In this document: positions 42,485 through 50,974 of the stretch, piece after piece
How positions within the stretch are numbered: the stretch's first letter is position 1
Layout of the letters: each line of letters starts with the position of its first letter
Assembly: GCA_023264995.1 (NCBI GenBank)
Contig: JAHFUR010000004.1
Location: 102,921-166,920, forward strand
Source of the DNA: Acidimicrobiia bacterium
GTDB lineage: Bacteria; Actinomycetota; Acidimicrobiia; Acidimicrobiales; AC-14
Length of the DNA stretch: 64,000 nucleotides
Direction: 5' to 3'
Notes under the pieces: generated by a model
What the model saw: only the letters and a program-made list of their open reading frames with translations
Database searches by the model: none
What the model was told of the DNA's origin: nothing
Made by a program: the position numbers and the translations under genes

Positions 42485-42536
42485 CCAACCGGTGACGATC
42501 GAACACGCCGGGGCGTGTCGGACCGTCACCAGCGCG
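42485..42536. repeat. Dispersed 52-bp palindromic element, copy 2
   Basis: Outer core GGTGAC (42491-42496) and GTCACC (42525-42530) with 28 bases between, plus an inner hairpin ACACGC-CGGG-GCGTGT. It fills the convergent gap between the unknown gene and rmlA, where it may also terminate transcription from both sides. Arms beyond the core are less symmetric than in the other copies. Confidence 0.65.
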
Positions 42537-42540
42537 GCGG

Positions 42541-43629
42541 TCAGGTCAGGTCGACCTGGGAATGGTCGCCCAGCATGAAGCGGTTGGCCCGGGGCCGGCG
42601 GGCCGAGCGGGTGACGACCACCTGCTTGCCGATGAGGGAGTCCTCGACCCGGGGGATGTCGACGATGCGGCTGTCGTCGAGGATCACCGAGTGCTCGATC
42701 TCCGAGCGCACGACCTGGCACCGCTCGGCGATGGAGGTGAACGGGCCCACGAAGCTGTGCTCGACCCGGGTGCCGGCGCCGATGATGGCCGGGCCCCGGA
42801 TCGTGGACGCCACCACCTCGGCACCCTCGCAGACCACGACCCGGCCCTCGATCTTCGAGTCGGCATCGACTGTGCCCTCGATGCGCTGGTCGAGCGTCTC
42901 CAGGATGAGCCGGTTGCCCTCGAGGAGGGCGTCGAGCTTGCCAGTGTCGATCCACCAACCGTCGACGACCTGATGGTGCACCCGGTGGCCGTGGTCGAGG
43001 AGCCACTGGATGGCGTCGGTGATCTCCAGCTCGCCCCGGCCCGACGGGGCGATGGCCCGGACCGCCTCGTGGATGGTCGGGTCGAAGAGGTAGACGCCGA
43101 CCAGGGCCAGGTCGGAGGGCGGGTCCACCGGCTTCTCGACCAGGCGCAGCACCTCACCGTCGGCGCCGATCTCGGCCACGCCGAAGCGCTGGGGGTCGGG
43201 CACCCGGGCCAGCAGGATCTGGGCGACGGCCGGTGTGGGGCCGGCGCCGAGCCGACCGTGGGCCTCGAAGCGGTCGACGAACCCCTTGACCCCCTGGCGG
43301 AGCAGGTTGTCGCCCAGGTACATCACGAAGTCGTCCTGACCCAGGAAGTCCCGGGCGATCAGGACACAGTGGGCCAGCCCGAGGGGGGCGTCCTGGGCGA
43401 TGTAGGTGACCTTGAGGCCCCACGCCGACCCATCGCCGACCGCGGCGCGGATCTCCTCGGCCGTGTCGCCCACCACCATCCCGACCTCGACGATCCCGGC
43501 CTCGGCCATCTGCTCCAGCCCGTAGAAGAGGATGGGCTTGTTGGCCACCGGCACGAGCTGCTTGGCGCTGGTGTGGGTGATCGGCCGCAGGCGGGTGCCG
43601 GCGCCGCCGGCGAGGATGAGGGCCTTCAT
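42541..43629 (-). CDS. rmlA: Glucose-1-phosphate thymidylyltransferase, long form
   Basis: 362 residues. Makes dTDP-glucose, the entry to dTDP-rhamnose and other deoxysugars. The nucleotide-binding motif LILAGGAGTRLRPITHTSAK is residues 4-23; VMYLGDNLL, LVEKPVDPPSDLALVGVY and DGWWIDTGK are typical. The last 115 residues show left-handed-beta-helix-like hexapeptide runs (SKIEGRVVVCEGAEV, GPAIIGAGTRVEHSF), as in long-form enzymes. AGGAA precedes the ATG at 43629. No rmlBCD genes are in the window. Confidence 0.9.
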   Translation of the reverse strand: MKALILAGGAGTRLRPITHTSAKQLVPVANKPILFYGLEQMAEAGIVEVGMVVGDTAEEIRAAVGDGSAWGLKVTYIAQDAPLGLAHCVLIARDFLGQDDFVMYLGDNLLRQGVKGFVDRFEAHGRLGAGPTPAVAQILLARVPDPQRFGVAEIGADGEVLRLVEKPVDPPSDLALVGVYLFDPTIHEAVRAIAPSGRGELEITDAIQWLLDHGHRVHHQVVDGWWIDTGKLDALLEGNRLILETLDQRIEGTVDADSKIEGRVVVCEGAEVVASTIRGPAIIGAGTRVEHSFVGPFTSIAERCQVVRSEIEHSVILDDSRIVDIPRVEDSLIGKQVVVTRSARRPRANRFMLGDHSQVDLT

Positions 43630-43660
43630 GTCTGTTCCTGCATGACTCGGGTCTAGCCGC

Positions 43661-45079
43661 TCATCGCTCGCCCATCCACCTGAGCAGCTCCTCGCCGGCC
43701 ACCCGGCCCCGCGTGGCCAGGCGCCGGCGGCCGGCCAGGGCCTCGGGCACCATGCGGACATAGGCGCCGTAGGCCCGCAGCCGCCGGCGCACGGTCTCGA
43801 CCGACGGCGGCCGCCGGCGGGCCAGGGGCACGAGGATGTCGCGCCGGGCGTAGGACCCGGTGATGAGCAGGTGGCGGCCCACCTCGCGCAGCGCCAGGCC
43901 GGTGGGCGCGTTGCGGGTCAGGGTGAGCAGGCGGTTGCGCTCGTCGTAGTGCTGGAAGAGCCGGGAGCCCTCCACCGACGAGGCCGAATGCACGTGGCGC
44001 ACCACCGACCCGGGCACGTAGAAGTACCGCCAGCCCTGGGCCCGGCCCCGCCACGAGAGGTCGAAGTCCTCGTAGTACAAGAAGTAGTGCTCCTCGAAAA
44101 GGCCGACGCGCTCGAGGTACTCACTCGACAGCAGGACAGCCGCCCCGCACCAGGCGAACACCTCCTCGACCTCGTCGAACTGGCCGTCATCGCGCTCGAG
44201 ATAGCCCCGGTCGGCGCCGTGCCCGTCGGCGAGGAGGACCGAGCCCACGTTGTTGAGCACGTCGAAGGGGTCGCCCCCCAAGGCGATGCGGTGCCAGGCG
44301 GGCTCCCGGGTGACGTGGACCTCGGTGCTCCGGTCCCCCGAGCGGGCCACCACCGTGCGGTCGTCGTCGGCGGCCAGGCGCAGCTCGCAGACCGGGAGCT
44401 CGCCACTGCGGCCGGCGGGCACCCGCAGGTGGGCATCGCCGCTCGTCCATTCGAAGGTGCCCTCCCCGCCGCCGGCGTGCTCGAGGCCCCAGAACCCCGA
44501 CACGAGCTGCCACCGCTCCGAGGCGTCCTGGCCGTTGACCCGGGCGCCCGACAAGCGCACGCCGAGCCGCCGGCGGTCGCCCATGCCCCGCACGGCCGTC
44601 TCCGAAGTGAGCCGGATGTCGACGAAGCGGTCGGCGAAGAGGATCTTCGGGTTGGCGGCCCCGACCGACGGGTCGGCCTCCAGGACGTCGACGAGGGGTG
44701 CCAACCACCCCGGGTCGACCTCGGCGTCGTTGTTCACCAGGGCGACGTAGTCCACGCCGTCCAGGTCGGACAGTGCCAGGTTGCACCCGCCGCCGAAGCC
44801 CAGGTTCCCGCCGGCGTCCAGGACCCTGACGGCCGGCATCTCGGCCCGCACGCGGGCGGCCACGCCATCGGTGGACCCGTTCTCCACCATCACGATGTCG
44901 AGGGCCGCCGCGGGCCAGTCCGACTGGAGAAGGCTGGCGAGGCAGGAACGGGTGAGCGCGCCGCCGTTGTGGTTGACGACGACCACCCGGACGCGTGGCC
45001 GGCGTAGCTCGGCGGCGGTTGGCTCAGCGGTCGACAGGCTGGTCCTCCGAGGTGGTCGCCGGGCTGCGGGGGGTGTCAT
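43661..45079 (-). CDS. GT2 glycosyltransferase (rhamnosyltransferase-like) with an internal beta insert
   Basis: 472 residues. GT-A catalytic core: VVVNHNGGALTRSCL, ENGSTDGV, GNLGFGGGCN, and the DXD-like NNDAEVD. Between the core halves, residues about 165-270 form an insert with strand-like, charged sequence (SGDAHLRVPAG, RTVVARSGDRSTEVHVTRE) absent from simple GT2 enzymes. The acceptor-side block follows: FAWCGAAVLLSSEYLERVG, HYFLYYEDFDLSWRG, and VRHVHSASS. The start overlaps DUF2304 by 56 bases and has no Shine-Dalgarno, so a later start is possible. Likely adds a sugar to a lipid-linked glycan. Confidence 0.83.
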   Translation of the reverse strand: MTPPAARRPPRRTSLSTAEPTAAELRRPRVRVVVVNHNGGALTRSCLASLLQSDWPAAALDIVMVENGSTDGVAARVRAEMPAVRVLDAGGNLGFGGGCNLALSDLDGVDYVALVNNDAEVDPGWLAPLVDVLEADPSVGAANPKILFADRFVDIRLTSETAVRGMGDRRRLGVRLSGARVNGQDASERWQLVSGFWGLEHAGGGEGTFEWTSGDAHLRVPAGRSGELPVCELRLAADDDRTVVARSGDRSTEVHVTREPAWHRIALGGDPFDVLNNVGSVLLADGHGADRGYLERDDGQFDEVEEVFAWCGAAVLLSSEYLERVGLFEEHYFLYYEDFDLSWRGRAQGWRYFYVPGSVVRHVHSASSVEGSRLFQHYDERNRLLTLTRNAPTGLALREVGRHLLITGSYARRDILVPLARRRPPSVETVRRRLRAYGAYVRMVPEALAGRRRLATRGRVAGEELLRWMGER

Positions 45080-45413
45080 GAGGTGGGTCGGCGCGCAGGA
45101 TGGCGAGCTCCTCGGCGAGCAGTCGGGTGCGGGCGTCGAGGCGGGCCAGCTCCCAGGAGAAATGGACGACGATCAGGAACAACAGGGTGATGGCGCCGAG
45201 GAAGAAGGTGCCGGGGGCGTAGGCGATGCCCAGCCAGCTCGACGCCCGGTCGAGCACCCGCGGGAAGGTGGCCACGAAGGCGAGCACCGCACCGATCGAG
45301 AGCCACAGGAGTGCATACCGCGACGGCAGTTGGTTACGCCGCACCATGCGCACGATGAACAGCAGGCTGATGGCGGTGAGGACCAGGATGAGGACGTGGC
45401 CGCCGGCGCTCAT
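45024..45413 (-). CDS. DUF2304 family membrane protein
   Basis: 129 residues. Three hydrophobic segments: VLILVLTAISLLFIVRMVRR, YALLWLSIGAVLAFVATFP and TFFLGAITLLFLIVVHFSW, followed by a coiled-coil-like tail (ELARLDARTRLLAEELAIL). DUF2304 proteins commonly sit beside dolichyl-phosphate-mannose-type GT2 genes and probably partner them in the membrane. The ATG overlaps the upstream GT2 stop (ATGA). Confidence 0.83.
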   Translation of the reverse strand: MSAGGHVLILVLTAISLLFIVRMVRRNQLPSRYALLWLSIGAVLAFVATFPRVLDRASSWLGIAYAPGTFFLGAITLLFLIVVHFSWELARLDARTRLLAEELAILRADPPHDTPRSPATTSEDQPVDR

Positions 45414-46216
45414 CTGACCGCCCGCCTCAAGGCCCGCTCGCGCCGGCGGATCGGGGCGCGGCTGAGCAGGGAGAGCAGCGCCCGGAGGTAGTGGTAGGCC
45501 AGCCGGAAGTTCTGGGTCGACGGGGTGCCGGCGGCGCGGACCCGCATGGTCACCGGCACCTCCACGACCCGGAAACCGGCCTGGCAGGCCCGGAGCAGGG
45601 CCTCGACGGTGTCGCCCAGATACTCGTTGGGGTAGTCGGCCGCGTAGAACGCCAGCAGCGGGGCGGAGAAGGCCCGGAACCCGGACGAGGTATCGGTGAA
45701 CTTCCGGCCGGACAGCACCCGGACCGCCAGCCGCAGGACACCCATGGCGCCGCCACGCAGGCGGCCGACGCTGTACTCCGAGCCTTCGTCGGGCGCCGAG
45801 AACCGGCTGCCGATCACCAGGTCCGCACCCTCGTCGAGGGCGGCAAGGAGGGCGGGCACCTGGCTCGGGTCGTGCTGGCCGTCGGCGTCGAACTGCACGG
45901 CGCGCCCGTACCCGTGGCTGACGGCGTAGCGGAAGCCGGTCTGCAGCGCCCCACCCACACCCAGGTTGAACGGCAGGACGGCGACGGGCACGCGCTCGGC
46001 CCGGGCCACCGCCGCCGTGCGGTCGGTGGAGCCGTCGTCGACGACGAGCACGTCGAGGTGGGGGCACGACCGGGCCAGCTCGCGGAGCACGTCGGTGAGG
46101 GCGGCCTCCTCGTTGAGGGCGGGCAGGATCACCAGCGTACGCGCCGACCGGGCTGGACCGGCCGGCGATGTCAGCGGGAGGGCCCCAGGGTGGTCCCGCA
46201 CCAGGGCCTCCGTCAC
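45410..46216 (-). CDS. GT2 glycosyltransferase, dolichyl/undecaprenyl-phosphate type
   Basis: 268 residues. Core of the DPM1/ArnC-like group: LVILPALNEEAALTDVL, VVDDGSTDRTAAVAR, GGALQTGFRYAVS, and QFDADGQHDPSQV, then VIGSRF and FRAFSAPLL. It probably charges a lipid phosphate carrier with a sugar. No transmembrane helix is present, consistent with the DUF2304 partner encoded just downstream. GTG 46216 overlaps the stop of the next upstream GT2 gene. Confidence 0.87.
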   Translation of the reverse strand: MTEALVRDHPGALPLTSPAGPARSARTLVILPALNEEAALTDVLRELARSCPHLDVLVVDDGSTDRTAAVARAERVPVAVLPFNLGVGGALQTGFRYAVSHGYGRAVQFDADGQHDPSQVPALLAALDEGADLVIGSRFSAPDEGSEYSVGRLRGGAMGVLRLAVRVLSGRKFTDTSSGFRAFSAPLLAFYAADYPNEYLGDTVEALLRACQAGFRVVEVPVTMRVRAAGTPSTQNFRLAYHYLRALLSLLSRAPIRRRERALRRAVR

Positions 46217-47397
46217 CGTGGCCGGTCGATCCGGAAGAGGCCGAGGAAGAAGGCGGCGAAGCTGGTCTGGGCGCCCACCATCATCAGGGTCATGGCCAGC
46301 AACGCCGGCCGCAACGAGTTGATGGGGCCGAGGCCACGGCGGAGCCAGTGCAGGAGAATGGCGGCGTCGATCACGAAGCCGACGAGGAACATCAGGCCGC
46401 CGCCGACCAGCCCGCGCTCGAGGCTGTAGTTCCGTTCGAACCAGTGCTGGAGCCGGTCGGAGCCGGGGCCCTGCTCGAGCGGCAGGCAGGTACGGGCAAA
46501 CACCCCGAACAGCAGCGTCTGGTACCCGAGGATGGCCAGCAGGGCGAAGAGGGCACTGAAGTGGACGTCGAGGGCGTGGAAGCCGAGGTTCAACGGCCCC
46601 GGGAGCAGCAGGCCCTGGCCGACCAGGCCGAGCACGAACATGGCGATCCCCGGCCCGGTGAAGAGCCAGTTGGGGCTGCGCAGGAGCATGAAGCGGAGGT
46701 GGCGCCACCCGTCGCGCATGGAGTGGAGCTTCGACTCGCCCTCCCGGGGGTGGTAGGTGATCGGCACCTCGGTACCCCGCAGGCCCACCCTGGCCGCCTG
46801 GATGACGATCTCCGACGCCAGCTCCATGCCCTCGGACTGCAGGCCCATGCGGCGGTAGGCGTCGCTCGTGAAAGCCCGCATGCCGCTGTGGGCATCGGAG
46901 CTGTCGACCTTGAACAGCCGGTTGAGCACGCCGGTGAGGACGGGGTTCCCGATGTAGCGGTGGGTCCACGGCATGGCACCCGGCAGGATGCGGCCAGCGA
47001 AGCGGGAACCGAGGACATAGTCGAAGCCCTCGTGGAGGGGGGCGATGAGCCGGTCGAGCTGGGCGAAGTCGTAGCTGCCGTCGGAATCGCCCATGATGAT
47101 GAACCGGCCTCGGGCCGCGGCGAAACCCTTGAGGTACGCGTTGCCGTAGCCCCGCTCCGGCTGGCTGACGACTCGGGCGCCGGCCCTGGTGGCGACGGCC
47201 ACTGAATCGTCGGTGGAACCGTTGTCGCTGATGACGACCTCGCCGGTGAGGCCGGTGCGGCGGATCCCTTCCCACGCCTTCTCGATGCACGCGCCCACAG
47301 AACCGGCCTCGTTGAGGCAGGGCATCACCACCGAGATGTCGGGAGCGACGTGCGACGGCTCGCGGGCGCTCAGGTCGACCGCTCCGGTGGCGCTCAT
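46213..47397 (-). CDS. GT2 glycosyltransferase with C-terminal membrane domain
   Basis: 394 residues. N-terminal GT-A domain: VVMPCLNEAGSVGACIEKA, ISDNGSTDDSVAVA, RGYGNAYLKGF, and MGDSDGSYDF as the DXD region. Four hydrophobic segments occupy roughly 235-390. This is the DPM1/CsbB-like layout that loads undecaprenyl phosphate with a sugar used outside the cell, which suits the YfhO proteins farther along. ATG 47397 is preferred to GTG 47403; a TAAACT nine bases before it overlaps the GT4 stop. Confidence 0.88.
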   Translation of the reverse strand: MSATGAVDLSAREPSHVAPDISVVMPCLNEAGSVGACIEKAWEGIRRTGLTGEVVISDNGSTDDSVAVATRAGARVVSQPERGYGNAYLKGFAAARGRFIIMGDSDGSYDFAQLDRLIAPLHEGFDYVLGSRFAGRILPGAMPWTHRYIGNPVLTGVLNRLFKVDSSDAHSGMRAFTSDAYRRMGLQSEGMELASEIVIQAARVGLRGTEVPITYHPREGESKLHSMRDGWRHLRFMLLRSPNWLFTGPGIAMFVLGLVGQGLLLPGPLNLGFHALDVHFSALFALLAILGYQTLLFGVFARTCLPLEQGPGSDRLQHWFERNYSLERGLVGGGLMFLVGFVIDAAILLHWLRRGLGPINSLRPALLAMTLMMVGAQTSFAAFFLGLFRIDRPR

Positions 47398-47409
47398 GCG
47401 CACGTCAGT

Positions 47410-48798
47410 TTAGGCGGGGTCGCGGTCGCGCCTGGTGACCACAGCCCGGCGGACCCGGCCCGCGGCCTTCCGTGCCGCCAGCCCGACGCCCCCGTCCCGC
47501 AGGTGGTCGGCCGCCGTCTGGAGGTCGTAGGCCAGCCCCCGCCAGCGCTCCTTCACCTCGGTGAGGTCGTGGCGGAGGCCGGCCGTGGCCCCGGGGTCGA
47601 GCAGGTCGGGCGCCCGGTGCGGGTCACGGCAGAACTCGACGAGGGGGGCCAGGACCTTCGGCCAGGTCAGCTCGGTGGCGAGCGCGCCGGCGCCGGCGGC
47701 CATGGACGCCCGCAGCTCGTCGTCGTCGAGGATCCGGGCCAGCGCCGCCTCCAGGGCGGCGACGTCTCCAGCCGGGACCGTGAGGCCGATGCCCCGGTCC
47801 TCGATCAGGCCGGCCAGAGCGTCGCCCCCGGTGGCCACGGTGGGCAGCGACGCCCACAGATAGTCGAGGATGCGGGTGCGGAAGGAGAACGCCGTCTCGA
47901 CGTGGTCGAGGTGGGTGCTCACCCCGATGTCGGCCTCGAGCAGGTAGTTCTGGCGGTCGTCGTACTCCACCCATCCCTCGTTGAAGAAGACGTGGGTGCC
48001 GGTGAGCCCGAGCCGGTCGGACAGCTCGCGGGCGGCCACCGCCATCCGCATCTCGGGGATGTCGGGGTTGGGGTGTTTGAGGCCCAGGAAGAACAGGCGC
48101 ACGTCGGACCGCCGCCGGCGGAGCCGGTCGACGGCGTGGAGGAGGGTGAGCGGGTCGAACCAGTTGTAGATGCCGCCGCCCCAGAGCAGGACCTTGTCGT
48201 CGGGGCCGATCCCGGGGACCACGCCCTTGATGGCCGGACGGGTGCGGGCCGGCGCCACATCAGGCACGCCGAAGGGGACCACGCTGATCAGGGAGCGCAG
48301 CGTCTGGTCGTCGTCGTAGCTGACCGGGTTGACCCGGCCGAGGGCCGAGAGCTGGCCCAGCCAGAAGTCCCGCTGCTTCTCCGACGCGCACAGGAAGAAG
48401 TCGCCCCGTAGGAGCTGCTCGTTCAGGACCGCGGTGGCCGACTGGACGGCGATCAGCCGGCCCCGCCGGCCCTCGTCCCGGCCCTGTTCGAGCTGCTCGA
48501 GGTGCAGCGGGTCGTAGACGTCGGCGACGAGCACCTTGTCCGACTCCAGGAGGAACGGCCGCTTGTGCACCAGCCAGCCCTGGAAGACCAGCACGTCGCA
48601 CCACCGCTCGAGCTCGACCAGGCCGGCGTCATCGACCGCCAGCACCGGGAACGGAGCGTCGGGGAGGTCGGCCAGCGTGGTGGTGACCAGCCGGACCTCG
48701 TGCTCGGCCGCCAGGGCGCCGGCGATCTGCCACGCCCTGATCCCCGGCCCGGCCATGCGGGCCGTGAGGGTGTCGGGGGTGGCGACGACGATCTTCAT
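47410..48798 (-). CDS. GT4-type glycosyltransferase, paralogue of the fusion at 53719
   Basis: 462 residues. MKIVVATPDTLTARMAGPGI opens a GT-B fold; the donor half shows VLLWGGGIYNWFDPLTLL, LFFLGLKHPNPD, FNEGWVEYDDRQNYLLEADIGVS, TRILDYLWASLPTVATGGDAL and a Glu-rich GT4-type segment. It matches the C-terminal half of the GT2-GT4 protein at 53719-56232 almost residue for residue over long stretches, also at DNA level (for example around 48360 and 54665). TAGTGT seven bases upstream suggests a leaderless start at the ATG 48798. Confidence 0.86.
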   Translation of the reverse strand: MKIVVATPDTLTARMAGPGIRAWQIAGALAAEHEVRLVTTTLADLPDAPFPVLAVDDAGLVELERWCDVLVFQGWLVHKRPFLLESDKVLVADVYDPLHLEQLEQGRDEGRRGRLIAVQSATAVLNEQLLRGDFFLCASEKQRDFWLGQLSALGRVNPVSYDDDQTLRSLISVVPFGVPDVAPARTRPAIKGVVPGIGPDDKVLLWGGGIYNWFDPLTLLHAVDRLRRRRSDVRLFFLGLKHPNPDIPEMRMAVAARELSDRLGLTGTHVFFNEGWVEYDDRQNYLLEADIGVSTHLDHVETAFSFRTRILDYLWASLPTVATGGDALAGLIEDRGIGLTVPAGDVAALEAALARILDDDELRASMAAGAGALATELTWPKVLAPLVEFCRDPHRAPDLLDPGATAGLRHDLTEVKERWRGLAYDLQTAADHLRDGGVGLAARKAAGRVRRAVVTRRDRDPA

Positions 48799-48805
48799 CG
48801 CGTCG

Positions 48806-48811
48806 ACACTA
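48806..48811 (-). promoter_or_regulatory. Probable -10 box of a leaderless GT4 transcript
   Basis: TAGTGT on the minus strand lies seven bases before the ATG at 48798. It would drive the run of GT genes down to rmlA. Confidence 0.4.
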
Positions 48812-48878
48812 CGGCGACTGATCTGTATTGCCGGGCAGGTCCGTAGAACGGGTACAGCGAGAGAGAGAAGGCCCCAGC

Positions 48879-50066
48879 GTGAGAGTTCAAACCAAAGCAA
48901 CGGTCTCGGCCGTGGTGGCCGCACTGGCCCTCTTCGGCGCCGCGTGTGGCAAGGACAGCGACACGAAGCCCGCCGCCCAGGCCCCAGCGGCTGCCACCGA
49001 CACGGTGACGGCGATCCCGAGCCTCTCCGGCGTCGGCACGTCGGTGAAGCTCGACGGCGGCACCGCCGCCGCCCTGAAGTCCCTCGGCGTCGCCATCGCC
49101 CCGTCCGGTTCCGCCACCTTCGACGCCGCGACATCGACCATCACCTTCCCCATCACCTCCGGCTACGCCGAGATCCACAGCGACCTGGCCTTCAAGCCCG
49201 GCTACATCCTCGGCTCGATCGACCACGCCGGCAGCGGGTTCACCCTCACCGCCGGCGCCACCAAGGTCGGCCTTTCCGACTTCGTGGTCGACCCGGGCAA
49301 CTCGGTGCTCTACGGCACGGTCGGCGGGACGCCGATGGTCCCGCTGCTCAGCCTGGACGGCACCGGCGTCAAGGTCAGCATGGAGGGTGGCAACGTCGTG
49401 CTCGACGGCACGGTCGCCAAGCTGACCGACACCGCCGCCGGCGCGCTGAACAAGGCGTTCAAGACCGACGCCATCAAGGCGGGCACGCCGCTCGGTGTCG
49501 TCCACCTGGTGGCCAAGGGGGCGGCGACGACCTCCACCGACAAGCTCACCGTGATCAGCCGCCTGGCCGGGAAGTCCACGTCGGTCACCCTCGACGCCGG
49601 CACGGCCAAGGCCCTGCAAAGCCTGGGCGTGGCCGTGGCACCGGTCGGCTCCGCCACCTTCGACGCCAAGACGGGTACCGTCTCGTTCCCCATCACGGGC
49701 GGCTTCGCCGCCATCCACTCCGACCTGGGATACAAGCCGGGCTACATCGCCGGCACGGTCATCCACCAGGCCAGCGGGCTGAAGTTCTCCAAGGGGGCCA
49801 AGTCCCTCACGGTCACCGACTTCGTGGTTGACCCCGGCAACTCCATCCTGACCGCTTCGGCCGGCGGCAAGTCGGGCATCCCCCTGCTCGACCTGGACGG
49901 CACCGCGGTCAAGGTCGGCTCGGCCGGCTCCGACGTCACCCTCGACGGCACGGTCGCCAAGCTGACCAAGACCGGCGCCGATGCCCTCAACGCCACCTTC
50001 GGTGTGACGGCCTTCACCGCCGGCCTCCCCCTCGGCGTCGTCCACCTGGTCGCCGCCGCCGGCTAG
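48879..50066 (+). CDS. Lipoprotein built of two tandem copies of one domain
   Basis: 395 residues. A lipoprotein signal (VSAVVAALALFGAAC) is followed by a linker and two direct repeats of about 165 residues. Matching landmarks are GTAAALKSLGVAIAPSGSATFD / GTAKALQSLGVAVAPVGSATFD, HSDLAFKPGYILG / HSDLGYKPGYIAG, SDFVVDPGNSVL / TDFVVDPGNSIL, VLDGTVAKLT / TLDGTVAKLT and PLGVVHLVA at both ends. Unit function is unknown; the repeat suggests a fasciclin-free adhesive or wall-binding module, but this is a guess. AGAAGG precedes GTG 48879; upstream ORF extension is not needed. Confidence 0.8.
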   Translation: MRVQTKATVSAVVAALALFGAACGKDSDTKPAAQAPAAATDTVTAIPSLSGVGTSVKLDGGTAAALKSLGVAIAPSGSATFDAATSTITFPITSGYAEIHSDLAFKPGYILGSIDHAGSGFTLTAGATKVGLSDFVVDPGNSVLYGTVGGTPMVPLLSLDGTGVKVSMEGGNVVLDGTVAKLTDTAAGALNKAFKTDAIKAGTPLGVVHLVAKGAATTSTDKLTVISRLAGKSTSVTLDAGTAKALQSLGVAVAPVGSATFDAKTGTVSFPITGGFAAIHSDLGYKPGYIAGTVIHQASGLKFSKGAKSLTVTDFVVDPGNSILTASAGGKSGIPLLDLDGTAVKVGSAGSDVTLDGTVAKLTKTGADALNATFGVTAFTAGLPLGVVHLVAAAG

Positions 50067-50076
50067 TGCAGCATCC

Positions 50077-50117
50077 GAAGCCGGCACGACGCTGTCCCCC
50101 ACCGTCGTGCCGGCTTC
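50077..50117. terminator. Strong hairpin terminator after the duplicated lipoprotein gene
   Basis: GAAGCCGGCACGACG (50077-50091) and CGTCGTGCCGGCTTC (50103-50117) form a perfect 15-bp stem with an 11-base loop in the convergent gap. No U-tract follows on either strand, as is common in very GC-rich bacteria. Confidence 0.7.
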
Positions 50118-50131
50118 GTCGCGTCCCCTCG

Positions 50132-50974
50132 TCAAGCGGTCGGCGCCGGAGCGGGGAGTTCGGCGAAACGGGCCAGGGCGACGCATGCGCCCACCGTCAG
50201 GGCGAAGCCGGCGATGGCGACGGGCACCATGCCCGCCCGGGCGCGGTCGCCGAGCCACGCCACACCGACGACCGCCGGCACGATGGTCTCGACCGCGAAC
50301 ATCACCGCGGCCACGATCGTCACCTTGCCCCGCTGCAGGGCGCGGGCCAGGAGCAACGATGCGATGACCCCGTGGGCGACGATCGCGTACAGCAGCGGGT
50401 CGGCGAAGGCGTGCGTCCAGTGCGCCGGCACCTGGAACGCCCGCGCCGCGATCCCGACCGCGCCGAATGCGGCGCCGGCGCCGGCGGCCAGCCCGGCGGC
50501 GGCGTGCGTGTTCGCGGCGCGGACGGGCAGGAACAGCAGGATGGCCAGAGCCACCGCCCCGGCCAGCAGGAGCCCGGGGCCCGGCTCAGCCAGCCGCAAC
50601 GCGTGCTCGGGGCGGCCAGCGGCGGCCAGCAGGACGAGCCCGGCCAGGAGACCGACGAGCGCCCGGCGTTCGCCGCGGACGAGATGGGCGTGCAACAGCA
50701 ACGCCGCGGCCAGGGCCGTCACCCCGACGCTGCTGGCGACCGCGGCCTGCACGACGAAGAGCGGCAGCGTCCGCAGCGCCACCACGGCGGCGACGAACCC
50801 GGCCAGGTCGAGCCCGAGCCCGCAGACGTACCGCCACTGGCCCACCAGGCGGGCCAGGAGCACGACGTCGAGCCGTTCGGTGGCCACCGAGCGGGACGCG
50901 GCCATCGCCTGCAGGACCGAACCGAACCCATAACAGGTCGCGGCAACAAGGGCGGCCGCCAACCCGACGATCAC
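50132..50974 (-). CDS. EamA/DMT-like membrane transporter
   Basis: 280 residues, about nine or ten hydrophobic helices. Two half-repeats are visible: LAAALVAATCYGFGSVLQAMA at the start and AAAGLAAGAGAAFGAVGIAARAF in the middle, as in drug/metabolite transporters. FVVQAAVASSVGVTALAA and AVMFAVETIVPAVVGVAWLGD match the conserved pore helices. Substrate unknown. GTG 50974 overlaps the alpha/beta hydrolase stop (GTGA). Confidence 0.72.
   Translation of the reverse strand: MIVGLAAALVAATCYGFGSVLQAMAASRSVATERLDVVLLARLVGQWRYVCGLGLDLAGFVAAVVALRTLPLFVVQAAVASSVGVTALAAALLLHAHLVRGERRALVGLLAGLVLLAAAGRPEHALRLAEPGPGLLLAGAVALAILLFLPVRAANTHAAAGLAAGAGAAFGAVGIAARAFQVPAHWTHAFADPLLYAIVAHGVIASLLLARALQRGKVTIVAAVMFAVETIVPAVVGVAWLGDRARAGMVPVAIAGFALTVGACVALARFAELPAPAPTA

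Noticed and set aside
45076-45306. ORFs antisense or frame-shifted within DUF2304 and the GT2 genes
   Set aside because: Pro/Arg/Ala-rich shadow frames with no independent start signal.
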